Counted from the stretch's first letter, positions 1-9,915 are shown. The stretch is DNA of 64,000 nt from CAIWHR01 sp963708855 (GCA_963708855.1 CAVPUM010000011.1:68294-132293); one strand, 5' to 3'. The notes: generated by a model from the sequence alone, not told the origin. Numbers and translations are program-made.

Positions 1-2
1 CC

Positions 3-146
3 CCCGTGGCAAACGGCGAGCGCTTCACGAGCCTCGACAAGACCGAGAAGTGGTTTCGGCGCAACTGCAACGACGTCGTGGGACGACCCTGTACGGCCCG
101 GGAGAAGGGTGACGTGCTGGCTTATCTGATGCTGCTCAAACCCTAG
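3..146 (+). CDS. DUF1924 family c-type cytochrome, C-terminal fragment
   Basis: Only the last 47 codons lie in the window; the 5' end is missing. The tail contains SLDKTEKWFRRNCNDVVG and ends ...YLMLLKP, which matches the C-terminus of DUF1924 proteins, periplasmic cytochromes related to sphaeroides heme protein. The family assignment is from memory of that tail; the heme motif itself is outside the window. The stop is 9 bases before the diheme cytochrome gene, and a b561 gene follows, which is the usual company of this family. It probably passes electrons between the membrane cytochrome b and soluble partners. Confidence 0.7.
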   Translation, partial: PVANGERFTSLDKTEKWFRRNCNDVVGRPCTAREKGDVLAYLMLLKP

Positions 147-155
147 GAGCCAGAA

Positions 156-647
156 ATGAACAAGACACACAGGCGACCGCCGTCACCGATGGCCGCATGG
201 GCCGTCGGCTTGATGGTGGCAGCGGCCCTCGCCGCGAATGCGGCTGCCGACGATCTGAAGGCGCTGCGGGGGACCAACGCGGCGTGGAGCGCGGAATGCA
301 GCGTTTGCCATCTGCCCTATCCACCGCAGCTGCTGCCGGCAGATTCGTGGCGGGCGCTGATGCAGGGACTCGACCGGCACTTCGGCACCGACGCCAGCCT
401 CGATTCGAAGACGGCGGCCACCATCGGCGCCTTCCTCGAAGCGAACGCCGGCGGTGAACGATCCGCACGTCCGGACGTGCCGGTCCTGCGCATCACCGAG
501 ACACGCTGGTTCCGGCACGAGCATTCGGGCAAGGCTGCCGCCTTGTGGGGCAGCGGCCGGGTCAAGAGTTCCGCCGATTGCGCGGCATGCCACCGGCAGG
601 CCGCGAACGGCGATTTCCGCAAACGCACGCTTCAATTGCCACAATAA
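156..647 (+). CDS. Diheme cytochrome c
   Basis: 163 residues. An N-terminal signal segment (about residues 13-32, AVGLMVAAALAANAAA) directs it to the periplasm. Two CXXCH heme-attachment motifs are visible, CSVCH near residue 49 and CAACH near residue 143. Size and spacing fit the DHC family of diheme cytochromes found beside DUF1924 and b561 genes. It lies 9 bases after the DUF1924 stop and 12 bases before the b561 start, so the three are probably one transcript. The inferred role is electron transfer between the membrane cytochrome b and the DUF1924 cytochrome. The physiological substrate cannot be read from sequence. Confidence 0.85.
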   Translation: MNKTHRRPPSPMAAWAVGLMVAAALAANAAADDLKALRGTNAAWSAECSVCHLPYPPQLLPADSWRALMQGLDRHFGTDASLDSKTAATIGAFLEANAGGERSARPDVPVLRITETRWFRHEHSGKAAALWGSGRVKSSADCAACHRQAANGDFRKRTLQLPQ

Positions 648-659
648 CGGGAGCAATTC

Positions 660-1379
660 ATGAAGACCTCCAGCATTCTCGTGTGGGACCTGCCAGTACG
701 GGTGTTCCACTGGCTGCTCGCCGTCTCCTTCGTCGGCGCATTCCTGACCGCCGAGTCGGAACGCGTCCGGGACATTCACGTCGTCCTCGGGTACACGGTT
801 CTCGGCCTGCTCGCCTTCCGCCTGCTGTGGGGCTTCCTGGGCACGCGCCACGCGCGGTGGAGCTCGTTCGCGTACGGCCCCAGGGCAGTCCTGGCCTACC
901 TCCGCTCGCTGCTATCGCGCCATCCAAATCACTATGTCGGTCATAATCCGGCCGGGAGCTGGGTGATCTATCTGCTGCTCGTCCTCGGCCTCGCTTCCGG
1001 CATCTCCGGCTATGCCGTTTACGGCGACATGGGCGGAGAGTGGGTCGAATCGCTCCATGAAGGGGCGGCCAACGCGATGCTCGCGCTGGTGCTCGTCCAC
1101 GTCGCCGGCGTCGTGGTGAGCAGCCTCATCCATCGGGAGAATCTCGTCGCCGCGATGTTGACCGGCCGCAAATCCGGATCGCCGAGCGACGCGATCGGCA
1201 GAACGCGCTGGGTGACCGCCGTCGCCCTGGCGGCCGGCGTCGCGGTGCTCTGGAGCGGGGTCGTGGAGGTTCCCGGCCTGCCCGCGCCGCCGGCGCAGGC
1301 TGTCCACACCAATTCCAAAGGTGACGTCCGTCACGATTCGCACCACAAGACCTCGAGGCACGCGAGGCACGAAAGCTGA
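660..1379 (+). CDS. Cytochrome b561 family membrane protein
   Basis: 239 residues with at least four hydrophobic helices (roughly residues 12-30, 38-58, 100-118 and 133-153). Conserved histidines occur in VFHW near residue 16 and VLVHVAG near residue 145, the pattern of heme-b ligands in cytochrome b561/hydrogenase b subunits. The C-terminus is a short His- and Lys-rich cytoplasmic tail. It ends the cytochrome operon and is followed 11 bases later by the response regulator, so the two-component genes may be co-transcribed. By family it oxidises quinol and reduces the upstream c-type cytochromes; the terminal acceptor is unknown. Confidence 0.85.
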   Translation: MKTSSILVWDLPVRVFHWLLAVSFVGAFLTAESERVRDIHVVLGYTVLGLLAFRLLWGFLGTRHARWSSFAYGPRAVLAYLRSLLSRHPNHYVGHNPAGSWVIYLLLVLGLASGISGYAVYGDMGGEWVESLHEGAANAMLALVLVHVAGVVVSSLIHRENLVAAMLTGRKSGSPSDAIGRTRWVTAVALAAGVAVLWSGVVEVPGLPAPPAQAVHTNSKGDVRHDSHHKTSRHARHES

Positions 1380-1390
1380 CTCGCGGGAAC

Positions 1391-2062
1391 ATGCGCATCC
1401 TCGTCGTCGAAGATGATCCGTTGCTCGGCGACGCGCTGCGCACGGGGTTGCGGCAACGCGGCTTCGATGCCGATTGGGTCCAGGACGGCGTCGCTGCGGG
1501 GCTTGCACTGCGCACGGACGCCTTCGCGGCGGTTGTGCTCGACATCGGTCTGCCCCGGCTCGACGGCATGGAGCTGCTGCGCCGGGAGAGGGGCAGGGGG
1601 AGCAAGGTCCCCGTGCTCCTGCTCACCGCGCGCGACGCGGTCGGGGATCGGGTCCGGGGCTTCGACACGGGTGCCGACGATTATGTGGTCAAGCCGGTCG
1701 ATCTCGACGAGCTGGCGGCCCGCCTGCGCGCGCTCGTGCGCCGGTCGCGTGGCGAGCCTGCCCCCGTCCTCGAGGTTGGTGCGCTGCGCGTCGATCCGGC
1801 GGCAAGGACCGTCGACTTTCGGGGCAGGCGGATCGAGCTCAAGGCGAAGGAGTTCAACCTGCTGCACGAGTTCGTGCTCAATGCCGGTCGGGTGCTGTCG
1901 CGCGAGCAGATCGAAGGGCGCCTGTACGCGTGGGGCGATGAGGTCGAGAGCAATACCGTCGAGGTACACATCCACCACCTGCGCCGGAAGCTCGCGCCGG
2001 AGCTGATCCGGACCGTGCGTGGCGTGGGGTACGTGCTGCCGCGTGAGCACGACGATGGCTGA
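1391..2062 (+). CDS. OmpR-family response regulator (QseB/PmrA-like)
   Basis: 223 residues. An N-terminal receiver domain (1-115) shows the acidic pair in VVEDDP, the phosphoacceptor aspartate in VVLDIGLP near residue 51, the conserved Thr in LLLTARD and the Lys in VVKPVDLDEL. A winged-helix DNA-binding domain follows (about 125-220, with SNTVEVHIHHLRRKL). The stop overlaps the kinase start by 8 bases, so the two are translationally coupled. Position after the cytochrome genes suggests it controls that operon, but no binding site was identified. Confidence 0.93.
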   Translation: MRILVVEDDPLLGDALRTGLRQRGFDADWVQDGVAAGLALRTDAFAAVVLDIGLPRLDGMELLRRERGRGSKVPVLLLTARDAVGDRVRGFDTGADDYVVKPVDLDELAARLRALVRRSRGEPAPVLEVGALRVDPAARTVDFRGRRIELKAKEFNLLHEFVLNAGRVLSREQIEGRLYAWGDEVESNTVEVHIHHLRRKLAPELIRTVRGVGYVLPREHDDG

Positions 2063-3443
2063 GACCTCGAAGCAGCACTCGATCCGGCGCGATTTGCTGT
2101 GGGTGCTGCTCACCTCCGTGGCGGTGACCTGGGTCGCCACCACGGTCGTCAGCTATCTCGACACGCGCCACGAGATCGACGAGCTGCTCGATGCGCACCT
2201 CGCGCAGACGGCGTCCCTCCTGGTCGCGCAGGCAGGCCATGATTGGGACGAAATCGTCGAGCATGCGCCGCAGATGCACCGCTACGGTCGCGGCGTCGCA
2301 TTCCAGTTCTGGGATAAGGGCGCGGTCCTGCGGCTGCACTCCGCGAACGCGCCGAATTCCCGGCTGTCGCCCAGGAGCGAGGGATTCAGCAGTGTCGAGG
2401 TCGACGGTGTGCGCTGGCGCGTCTTCAGCGCGTGGAACGACAAGCGCCGTTACCTGGTGCAGGTCGGCGAGCAGCTGAAGTCGCGCGACGAAATCGTCGC
2501 GGCCATGGCCAGGAGCATGCTCTCTCCACTCCTGATCGCGCTGCCTGCGCTCGGCCTGGTGATCTGGTTCGGCATCAATCGCGCCACCCGGCCGCTGCAG
2601 CTGCTGAATCGGCAGGTGGCAAACCGGGCCCCGGACAACCTGGCAGCGCTCCAGCTCGCCGCGGCGCCGACGGAGGTGGCTCCGCTGGTGTCCAGCTTGA
2701 ATCGCCTGTTCGAACGGGTGCGCGAATCTATCGAAAACGAGCGCCGGTTCACGGCCGATGCGGCACACGAGCTGCGCACGCCGCTCGCCGCGCTTCGGGC
2801 CCAGGCGCAGGTGGCCCGCGGCTCGGTCGACAGCGCCGAGCGTGACCACGCGCTCGACAGCGTCATCGCGGGCTGCGACCGGGCGTCGCATCTTATCGAT
2901 CAGCTGCTGACGCTCGCGCGCCTCGAGCCGGAGCGCTTCGACGCCAGGCGCGAGCCTTGCGACCTGCGCGCCGTGGCCCGGCTCGCCGTTGCGGAGCTCG
3001 CTCCGGCAGCGCACGCGAAACGCATCGAGATAGGGCTCCACGACGGGCAACCGGTGACGGTTTCCGGAGACGCGCGACTGCTCGGAATCCTGCTGCGCAA
3101 CCTCGTCGACAACGCCGTGCGCTACAGCCCCCCGGGCACGTCGGTCGGCGTGCGGGTCGGCGCGGAGGGACGCGCGGCATTCGTGTCGGTCACCGACGAG
3201 GGGCCGGGCGTGGCCGCGGACGAGCGCTCGAAGCTCGGGCAGCGGTTTCATCGCGTGTTGGGCACACGCGCATCGGGAACCGGTCTCGGTCTGTCCATCG
3301 CCAAGCGGATCACGGAACTCCACGATGCGACGATTGGCTTCGCCGAAGGCCAAGGCGGCGTCGGCCTGGCGGTCACCGTCACCTTCGCGCCGGCCGATGG
3401 CCGGACCGGCACCGGGCGGAGTGCGCCGGCGCCGGCTGGCTGA
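2055..3443 (+). CDS. Sensor histidine kinase (QseC-like)
   Basis: 462 residues from the ATG at 2055. The first helix (about 13-33) and a second near 160-180 bracket a periplasmic sensor domain. The dimerisation domain carries the phosphorylated histidine in ADAAHELRTPLAALR. The ATPase domain shows the N box (LRNLVDNAVRYSP), a DEGPG motif and TGLGLSIAKR. An in-frame ATG lies 12 codons upstream, but 2055 gives the short overlap with the regulator stop normal for such pairs. It phosphorylates the regulator encoded upstream. The ligand is unknown; the family includes kinases sensing metals, peptides or catechols. Confidence 0.92.
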   Translation: MAETSKQHSIRRDLLWVLLTSVAVTWVATTVVSYLDTRHEIDELLDAHLAQTASLLVAQAGHDWDEIVEHAPQMHRYGRGVAFQFWDKGAVLRLHSANAPNSRLSPRSEGFSSVEVDGVRWRVFSAWNDKRRYLVQVGEQLKSRDEIVAAMARSMLSPLLIALPALGLVIWFGINRATRPLQLLNRQVANRAPDNLAALQLAAAPTEVAPLVSSLNRLFERVRESIENERRFTADAAHELRTPLAALRAQAQVARGSVDSAERDHALDSVIAGCDRASHLIDQLLTLARLEPERFDARREPCDLRAVARLAVAELAPAAHAKRIEIGLHDGQPVTVSGDARLLGILLRNLVDNAVRYSPPGTSVGVRVGAEGRAAFVSVTDEGPGVAADERSKLGQRFHRVLGTRASGTGLGLSIAKRITELHDATIGFAEGQGGVGLAVTVTFAPADGRTGTGRSAPAPAG

Positions 3444-3540
3444 AGGTCTAGTCCGCGAGGACGCCCGACAGAGCGGGCCAGTCTCGCGATGCAATCCTGA
3501 ATGTCACGGCATCGACGCCGACCCGCGCAACGCCTCGAGA

Positions 3541-5581
3541 CTAGGTCCGCCTTCTTAAGCGATCCTTAACTTCCCGCCCGCGCTCCGGTAGCGGTACCGC
3601 AGCGCGCAGTCGCGTATACGGTGCGGTGAGATGCGGGATGGCCATCGCCTCGACGAAGAACTCCTGAAACCTCGGTGCCACAGCCGTCTCGATCTTCTCG
3701 ATCCGGCGCACGAGGTCTTCGACGGTCGCGCGCGTGCGCTGGTCGAGCAGCGCAATGCGGGCGCCGGTGCCCGCGGCGTTGCCGGCCGAGCTGACGTTGT
3801 CGAGCGCGCAGTCCGGAATCATGCCCAGCACCATCGCGTACTTGACGTCGACATGGCTGCCGAAGGCCCCGGCGAGACGGATGCGGTCCACGCGGTCGAC
3901 ATCGAGGCGCTCCATCAGGAGCCGCACGCCGGCGTAGAGCGCCGCCTTGGCGAGCTGGATCGCGCGCACGTCGTTCTGCGTGATGGCAGAGCGGCGCGCG
4001 GCCTTCGGCGCCCGCATGGAGCAGGTAGGCCCAGGTGCGGCCGTCGGCGCGGATGCGCGAGCTGCGCAACGCGAGCCCGCCGTCGATCGTGCCGTCGTGG
4101 CGGATCACGCCGGCGAGATACAGCTCGGCGACGACTTCGATGATCCCCGAGCCGCAGATGCCGGTGACGCCGGTCGCGGCCGTCGCTGCCGCGAAGCCGG
4201 CCTCATCCGACCACAGGTCGCAGCCGATCACCCTGACGCGCGGCTCGAGCGTTGCCGGATCGATGCGCACACGCTCGATGGCGCCCGGCGCCGCGCGCTG
4301 CCCGCAACTGATCTGCGCCCCCTCGAATGCGGGACCGGTCGGGCTCGAGCAGGCGAGAAGTCGGTGGCGATTGCCGAGCACGATCTCCGCGTTGGTGCCG
4401 ATGTCGACCAGCAAGGTCATTTCGTCCGCCAGGTCGGGCCGCTCGGCGAGCACGACGCCCGCGGCGTCGGCGCCGACGTGTCCGGCGATGCACGGCAGCA
4501 CGTAGATGCGCGCGTTGCGGTGAATGGCGAAATCGATCTCGGTGGCCCAGAGCGTCAACGCAGAGTCGGTCGCGAGCGCGAACGGCGCGCCGCCGAGCTC
4601 GACCGGGCTGATGCCGAGCAGCAGGTGGTGCATGATCGGATTGCCGACGAACGTCGCCTCGAGGATGTCCTCCGGCGCCACGCCTGCCTGCCGCGTGACG
4701 TCCGCGGCGAGTTCGTTGATCGCGCCGCGCACGAGGCGGGTCAGTTCCTTCTCGCCGCCGGGATTCATCATCACCCAGGACACGCGGCTCATCAGGTCCT
4801 CGCCGAAGCGGATCTGCGGATTCATCGCGCCGGCGGCCGCCACCACTTCGCCGCTCGAAAGGTCGCACAGGTGCGCGGCGATCGTCGTCGACCCCACGTC
4901 GATGGCGATGCCGTACACGCGCTCGCGGAAGCCCGGCCACACGGCGATGATCTGGCTGCCGCCGTGCACGGCGACCGTCACTTTCCAGGCGCCCTGCCGC
5001 AGCGCGGGCTGCAGCTGCTGCAGCACGCGCACGTCGCAGGCGAGTCCCGTCAGCCGCCACTCGAAGTCGAGCGCGTCCTCGAGCCGGCGCAGGTCGCCCG
5101 AGGGGTCGTGCATGTCCGGCGGGGCCACCTCGACGTAGTGCAAGCGGACCACGGGGTCGAGCTCGATGTCGTGCGCCTCGGCGGCCTTGCGCACGACCTG
5201 CCGGTGCACCTGGCTGTCGGACGGCACGTCGATCACGACGTCGCCCAGGACCTGCGTCGAGCACGACAGCCGGCGCCCGGGTGCGAGCGGCTGGTGGCGG
5301 CAGAATTCCTGCTCGACGGCGCCGAACGGCGACAGGTTTTCGGCGCGCGAGGTCACGCCGTGCTTCGCGAAATCGCCCTCCGCCAGCAGGACCTGGCAGC
5401 GGCCGCACAGCCCCCGGCCGCCGCACACCGAGTCGATGTCGACACCGAGCGAGCGCGCCGCCTGCAGCAGCGGCGTGCCGACGGGAACGCGCGCGCGCCG
5501 GCCCGAGGGCGTGAACACGACGAGCGCGTCCGTCTCGCTCGACGGCGATCCCTGGGCGGCGGCGCCGGTCGCCGAGCTCAC
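3541..5581 (-). CDS. Corrinoid-activating ASKHA protein with N-terminal [2Fe-2S] domain (RACo/RamA-like); frameshifted
   Basis: About 680 codons. The N-terminal ferredoxin-like domain has the [2Fe-2S] cysteines in CGGRGLCGRCQ. The ASKHA ATPase domain follows, with IAIDVGSTTIAAHL and LLVDIGTNAEI, and the C-terminal part has LAGAFGSHVDVKYA. By family it uses ATP to reduce inactive Co(II) corrinoid back to Co(I), restoring methyl transfer. The start is a GTG at 5581 overlapping the stop of the methyltransferase (GTGA). The frame breaks near 4015 within the codons for LLHAG, where one extra G restores continuity. It is the last gene of the corrinoid operon. The DUF4445 assignment is from memory of family sequences. 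Confidence 0.85.
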
Positions 5582-6491
5582 GCCCGCCTCCTCCGCCCGA
5601 CTTCGCGCCGGCCGCGCGACGCTTCGCCGTCCGCGCCGGGGGGCGGGGTTTCGCGGAACCGGCGTATCCACTGCGTGCAGTCCGGGTCGTGGCCCATCAT
5701 CACGTCGGCGGCCATGCACGCCTTGACGATCTCGGGGTGCAGCGGGTTGGTGATGGCCGACGTGAGCCCGGAGCCGATGGCCATCGTCAGGAACGCGGTG
5801 TTGATGCCTTCGCGCTGCGGCAGGCCGAAGCTCACGTTGGACGCGCCGCAGGTGGTGTTGACCTTCAGCTCGCTGCGCAGCCGGTGCACGAGCTGCATCA
5901 CCTGCACGCCGGCGAGACGGATCGCGCCGATCGGCATCACCAGCGGATCGATGACGATGTCGCAGGCGGGAATGCCGTGATCGGCGGCGCGCTCGACGAT
6001 CTTCCTGGCCACCGCGAAGCGCACGTCGGGATCCTGCGAGATGCCGGTCTCGTCGTTGGAGATCGCGACGACCGCGGCGCCGTATTTCTTCACCAGCGGC
6101 AGCACGGACTCGAGCCGCTCCTCCTCGCCGGTGACCGAGTTGACGAGCGCCTTGCCCTTGTAGACCGCGAGCCCGGCCTCCAGCGCGGCGACGATGGACG
6201 AGTCGATCGACAGCGGCACGTCGGTGATCGACTGCACCAGCTGCGATCGCGCGGGCGAGGATCGCCGGCTCGTCGGCGAGCGGGATGCCCGGCGTTGACG
6301 TCCAGCATCTGCGCGCCGGCCTGCACCTGGGCCAGCGCATCGGCGGTCACGCGCGTGAAGTCGCCGGCGGCCATTTCGGCGGCGAGGATCTTGCGGCCGG
6401 TCGGGTTGATGCGCTCGCCGATGATCACGAACGGCCGGTCGAAGCCGATGATCACTTCGCGGGTGGCGGAACTGACGACGGTGTCGGTCAT
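5578..6491 (-). CDS. Pterin-binding methyltransferase (DHPS/MeTr fold); frameshifted
   Basis: About 304 codons. The N-terminus FVIIGERINPTGRK and the following QMLDVNAG are signature segments of the pterin-binding TIM barrel shared by dihydropteroate synthase and methyltetrahydrofolate:corrinoid methyltransferases. Later segments VPLSIDSS and TTCGASNVSFGLPQR fit the methyltransferase branch. By context it moves a methyl group between the corrinoid protein and tetrahydrofolate. Two frame changes, near 6290 and 6245, split the region around GIPLADEPAIL. ATG at 6491 overlaps the stop of the upstream MTHFR gene (ATGA), supporting the start and the operon. Confidence 0.87.
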
Positions 6492-7975
6492 GAGGCTGCG
6501 CTCTCCGGTTGCGGGGCCGGGCTGCGGTCGGGATGCCATGGCACGCGCCCGTCGAGCGCGCCCGATTCACTGATCACCTCGGCCACGGCTTCCTCCTGCC
6601 GATACGCCATCACGTGCACGCCGGAAACACCCTTGATCGCGCGGATCTCCCGGATCATGTCCACGCAGAGCCGGCGGCCCTCCTGCGCCTGGTTCTGCGC
6701 GCCGGCGAGGCGCCGGATGACATCGTCCGGGATGTGGACGCCCGGCACGTGCGTGCGCATCCACTGCGCCGCCTTCGCCGAACGCAGCGGCCCGACGCCG
6801 ACGAGGATGAAGGCGCGGTCCAGCAACCCCAGGTCGTCGACTTGCGCCATGAAGGCCTTGAGGCGGGGCACGTCGAAGCAGTATTGCGTCTGGATGAACT
6901 GCGCGCCCGCGGCGATCTTCTTCGCGAGCCGGAACGCTCGCCACTCGAACGGCGGAGCGAACGGATTCTCGGCGGCGCCGAAGAACACCCTTGGCGCGAA
7001 GGTCAGCTTGCGGCCGCTCTGAAAGCGGTGCCCGTCGCGCAGCGTCGTGCCGATTTCGAGCAGCGTCATGCAATCGAGATCGAACACCGGCTTCGCCTGC
7101 GGATGGTCGCCGTTCCCGACGCCGTCGCCGGTGAGGCACAGCATGTTGCACACGCCCATCGCGGCGCCGCCGAGGATGTCGCCCTGGATCGCGATGCGGT
7201 TGCGGTCGCGGCAGGAGATCTGCATCACCGGCGCGTAGCCGACCCGCGTCAGCAGTGCGCAGACCGCGAGGCTCGACATGTGGCAGTTGGCGCCGCTGCC
7301 GTCGGTGGCGTTGATGGCATCGACCCAGCCGTCGAACACGCGGGCGCGGCGATACACGTCCTCGGGGTCCGCCGAGTCCGGCGGGTCGAGCTCGGTCGTC
7401 ACCGCGAACGCCCCGGCGCCGCAGCACGCGCTCGAGGCGCCCCGGCGACGTGTGGCCCGGCAGGATCGGCAGCGGATAGCCCGGCACCGGCTCGTCTTCG
7501 AATTTCACGGCGTCCCCGCGCGCGCGCGCCGATTCGTCCCGTGCAACGGCCAGCCAGGACGAGCGGCCCGCGAGCCGCCGGTCCACCGCGACCTGCAGGA
7601 CGTGCACGGCCGCGCTGCCCTCGCGCATCCGCGCGCTGCCCGCGATCGCCTCGACCCACACGCACGTCATCTGCGGGTCCACTTCGCAGCCGCCGTCGGC
7701 GCGCACGCCGCCGCAGGGGCCGTTGCGCAGTTCCTTCGGACAGTTCATCGGGCAGGACATGCCGGTCGAACCCAGCACGCATTGCCCGCACATCCGGCAG
7801 TCGAACAGGAATCCCTTGACGGCCCGCTCCACGGCGGCCACGGGTCGTTCGATGCGCTCGTAACCGAGCGCGCCTCCACAGCGGATCGAGCGCGATCAGC
7901 GGCGCGCTCGAACAGTCCGTAGCACGTCTCCAGACCGCGCGCGTGGCGCACCGACCAGTGCCGCATCGCGCGCAT
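6488..7975 (-). CDS. MetV-type zinc domain fused to methylenetetrahydrofolate reductase; frameshifted
   Basis: About 495 codons in three frames. The N-terminal part begins MRAMRHWSVRHARGLE and holds a Cys-rich segment (CRMCGQCVLGSTGMSCP, then NGPCGG) typical of the MTHFR C-terminal/MetV domain. After a break near 7415 the MetF-like TIM barrel begins (TTELDPPDS, NMLCLTGDG, QFIQTQYCFD). Together these convert methyl-THF to methylene-THF, the oxidative exit for methyl groups captured by the corrinoid protein. The break near 7895 is inferred from the switch of sensible frames. ATG at 7975 overlaps the preceding gene in a TGATG arrangement. Confidence 0.85.
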
Positions 7976-8314
7976 CAGGCTTCCTCCGCCGGTGCCCGCT
8001 GTCGGGACCGCAGGCTCGGCCGCCACGCCCTTCGCGCGGATCAGCCGCTCGAGATCGGCGTCGCTGTAGCAGGCCTCCAGTCTTGCGACTTCGGCGATGG
8101 CCTCGGCCTTGAGGTCGTTGCCGCATTCGCGCGGCTCGCTGCGCTTCCAGTCGGCGATGTAGGCGTCCGAGCTGCCCTTGCCGGCGCGCATCGCCGCGCG
8201 GTCGACGGCTTCCTGGAAGCGCGCCGACAGCTGCACGCGGACGGTTTCGCGTCCCTGCCTGACGACGACCTGCGAGGGCACGTCGCGCCAGGAGATGACG
8301 ATCAGCTTCGCCAC
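7975..8314 (-). CDS. 'Virulence factor' domain protein of corrinoid operons
   Basis: About 112 codons from a GTG at 8314 that overlaps the end of the DUF1638 gene. The sequence starts AKLIVISWRDVPSQV and continues with DWKRSEPRECGNDL, the conserved features of the small family named 'virulence factor' in databases. No biochemical function is established; it recurs beside MetV/MTHFR and corrinoid genes. The expected stop is the TGA overlapping the next ATG. As sequenced the frame runs through into the next gene, so I infer a single-base error in the last 20 codons. A true fusion is possible but less likely. Confidence 0.65.
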
Positions 8315-8921
8315 ACGAGCACCGGTTCGGCCGCCGCGCGGAGGCTGCGTTCGAGTTCGCCGTAGCCCGTGACGCGGTGGGCGAACGCAAGGCCCAGCCG
8401 GTCGGCCGCGGCGCGCGCCGCCGGCAGATGCGGTCCGGCGCGTCGAGCTGCGCCAGGTAGATCAGGCGCCGGTAGTTGCCGAAATACTGCGCGATGAGCT
8501 CCGGATGGCGATCGAGACCGAGGCCGCGAATCACCAGCCGGTCGAAGTGGCGCAGCAGGAAATCGGTGACGTAGAACGTGCCGGGCTCATCATCGGCGAG
8601 CGCCGCGAACGTGTCGCTGCCGGCGAAGAATTCGTAGCAATGCGCGCCGGGGATGCGCTCGACGCACTCTTCCGCGAGCACTGCGTCCAGCTCGCCGCCG
8701 GTGCCGCAGTCGCCGTAGGCGACGAAGATCGACGCGTACCGGTCGCGGTTCGCGCGAATCTTCTCGCGCACGGCTCCGGGAATGCACCGCGGCTGGTTGT
8801 GCAGGTCCGCAGGCAGGCACTGCACGTCGAGATGCGGCCAGCTGTTCGCACGGCGCAGCGCGACGATCTCGCGGGCCAGCGCACCGCAGGCGATCACGAG
8901 CACCTGTGGCCGGCTACCCAT
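8302..8921 (-). CDS. DUF1638 domain protein; frameshifted near C-terminus
   Basis: About 206 codons. The start MGSRPQVLVIACGALARE and the segments VAYGDCGTGG and CYEFFAGSDTF are characteristic of DUF1638, a family of unknown biochemical role found with methylotrophic corrinoid methyltransferases. A break near 8425 needs one missing G; the protein then continues LGLAFAHRVTGYGELER and ends LVWRS. The end overlaps the GTG start of the next gene. It sits 15 bases after the corrinoid protein stop. Conserved Cys and Asp residues hint at metal or cofactor handling, but this is inference. Confidence 0.8.
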
Positions 8922-8936
8922 GCGCGCGCAGGACGA

Positions 8937-9656
8937 TCAAACTGGCACGCGGGCAGCGCGGCGGGCGGCGATCAGGGTCTTGGCCGTCTCCACGGCGATC
9001 GCCGCGTCGCGGCAGTAGGCGTCCGCACCCACCGCCTTGCCGAACGCCTCGTTCAGCGGCGCGCCGCCGACCAGCACGATGTAGTCGTCGCGGATCCCCT
9101 GGTCCTTCATCGTGTCGATCACGACTTTCATGTAGGGCATGGTGGTGGTGAGCAGCGCCGAGAGGCCCAGGATGTCGGGCTTGTGCTCGGCCAGCGCAGC
9201 CAGGTACTTCTCGACCGGATTGTTGATGCCGAGGTCGATCACCTCGAATCCGGCGCCTTCCATCATCATCGAGACGAGGTTCTTGCCGATGTCGTGGATG
9301 TCGCCCTTGACGGTGCCGATCACCATCTTGCCGATCGGCTCGACGCCGGTCTCGGCAAGCAGCGGCCGCAGGATCTCCATCCCGCCCTTCATCGAGTTGG
9401 CGGCGAGCAGCACCTCGGGCACGAACAGGATGCCGTCGCGGAAATCGACGCCGACGATGCGCATGCCCTCGACCAGTGCGTCGTTCAGCACGCGATCCGG
9501 CGACCAGCCACGGGAGAGCAGGATGTTCGTCGCTTCCATCACCTCGGCGCGCAGGCCGTTGTAGAGGTCGTCGTGGACCTGCAGCACGAGGTCCTCGTCG
9601 TTGAGGCTATTCAGATCCAGATCGTCTTCGACGTTGTCGGGCACTCGCGTCTCCAT
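8937..9656 (-). CDS. Corrinoid (B12)-binding methyl-carrier protein
   Basis: 239 residues, uninterrupted. The N-terminal helical cap (about 15-105) resembles the methionine synthase B12-binding module. The Rossmann domain has the cobalt-ligand motif GDIHDIGKN near residue 118, plus GLSALLTTTM and LVGGAPL. It carries the methyl group as methyl-cobalamin for MtbC/MttC-type transfer. ATG 9656 was chosen because the family starts just before the acidic NVEDDLDLNSL helix; an upstream ATG would add an unrelated Arg-rich stretch. First gene of the corrinoid operon. No MttB-like substrate methyltransferase is adjacent. Confidence 0.92.
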   Translation of the reverse strand: METRVPDNVEDDLDLNSLNDEDLVLQVHDDLYNGLRAEVMEATNILLSRGWSPDRVLNDALVEGMRIVGVDFRDGILFVPEVLLAANSMKGGMEILRPLLAETGVEPIGKMVIGTVKGDIHDIGKNLVSMMMEGAGFEVIDLGINNPVEKYLAALAEHKPDILGLSALLTTTMPYMKVVIDTMKDQGIRDDYIVLVGGAPLNEAFGKAVGADAYCRDAAIAVETAKTLIAARRAARVPV

Positions 9657-9915
9657 TGGCTCGATGGAATATCGGGGTCGGATTCGAGTTCCGGAGGACG
9701 GCCTGCGCGGCGTCGAGGGCAAAGGCAAGCCGTGTCCGACCCCATCTCTCCCGGGGGCTCACCACGGCACATGGTAGACGGTAGGGCGGTGCCGCGCTGA
9801 CGACGTAGCGACCCGGGCGTGTCGGTGGGCGACATGCGAATCGTCGAGCGGCCCCGGCCCAACAGGCAGGCGGCCGTGCCGCGGGCGGCGGACGCGTCGC
9901 CGGCAGGGCCGGCGG
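9657..9915. other. Intergenic region between corrinoid operon and ABC-F gene
   Basis: About 260 bases, GC-rich, with no credible reading frame. It must hold the promoter of the minus-strand corrinoid operon, but no clear -35/-10 pair or riboswitch-like structure was recognised. Confidence 0.4.

Noticed and set aside
183..851. Long minus-strand open frame across the cytochrome genes
   Set aside because: It is the complement of the diheme cytochrome and b561 genes; composition is Arg/Gly-rich and no domain is seen.
1331..3494. Two long minus-strand frames opposite the two-component genes
   Set aside because: They mirror GC-rich third positions of the regulator and kinase genes, which have full sets of motifs.
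3947..5980. A 677-codon plus-strand frame
   Set aside because: Antisense to the reactivase gene; rich in Arg, Ala, His and Asp as expected for antisense of a high-GC gene.
8505..9800. 431-codon plus-strand frame
   Set aside because: Antisense to the corrinoid protein and DUF1638 genes, which are well supported.
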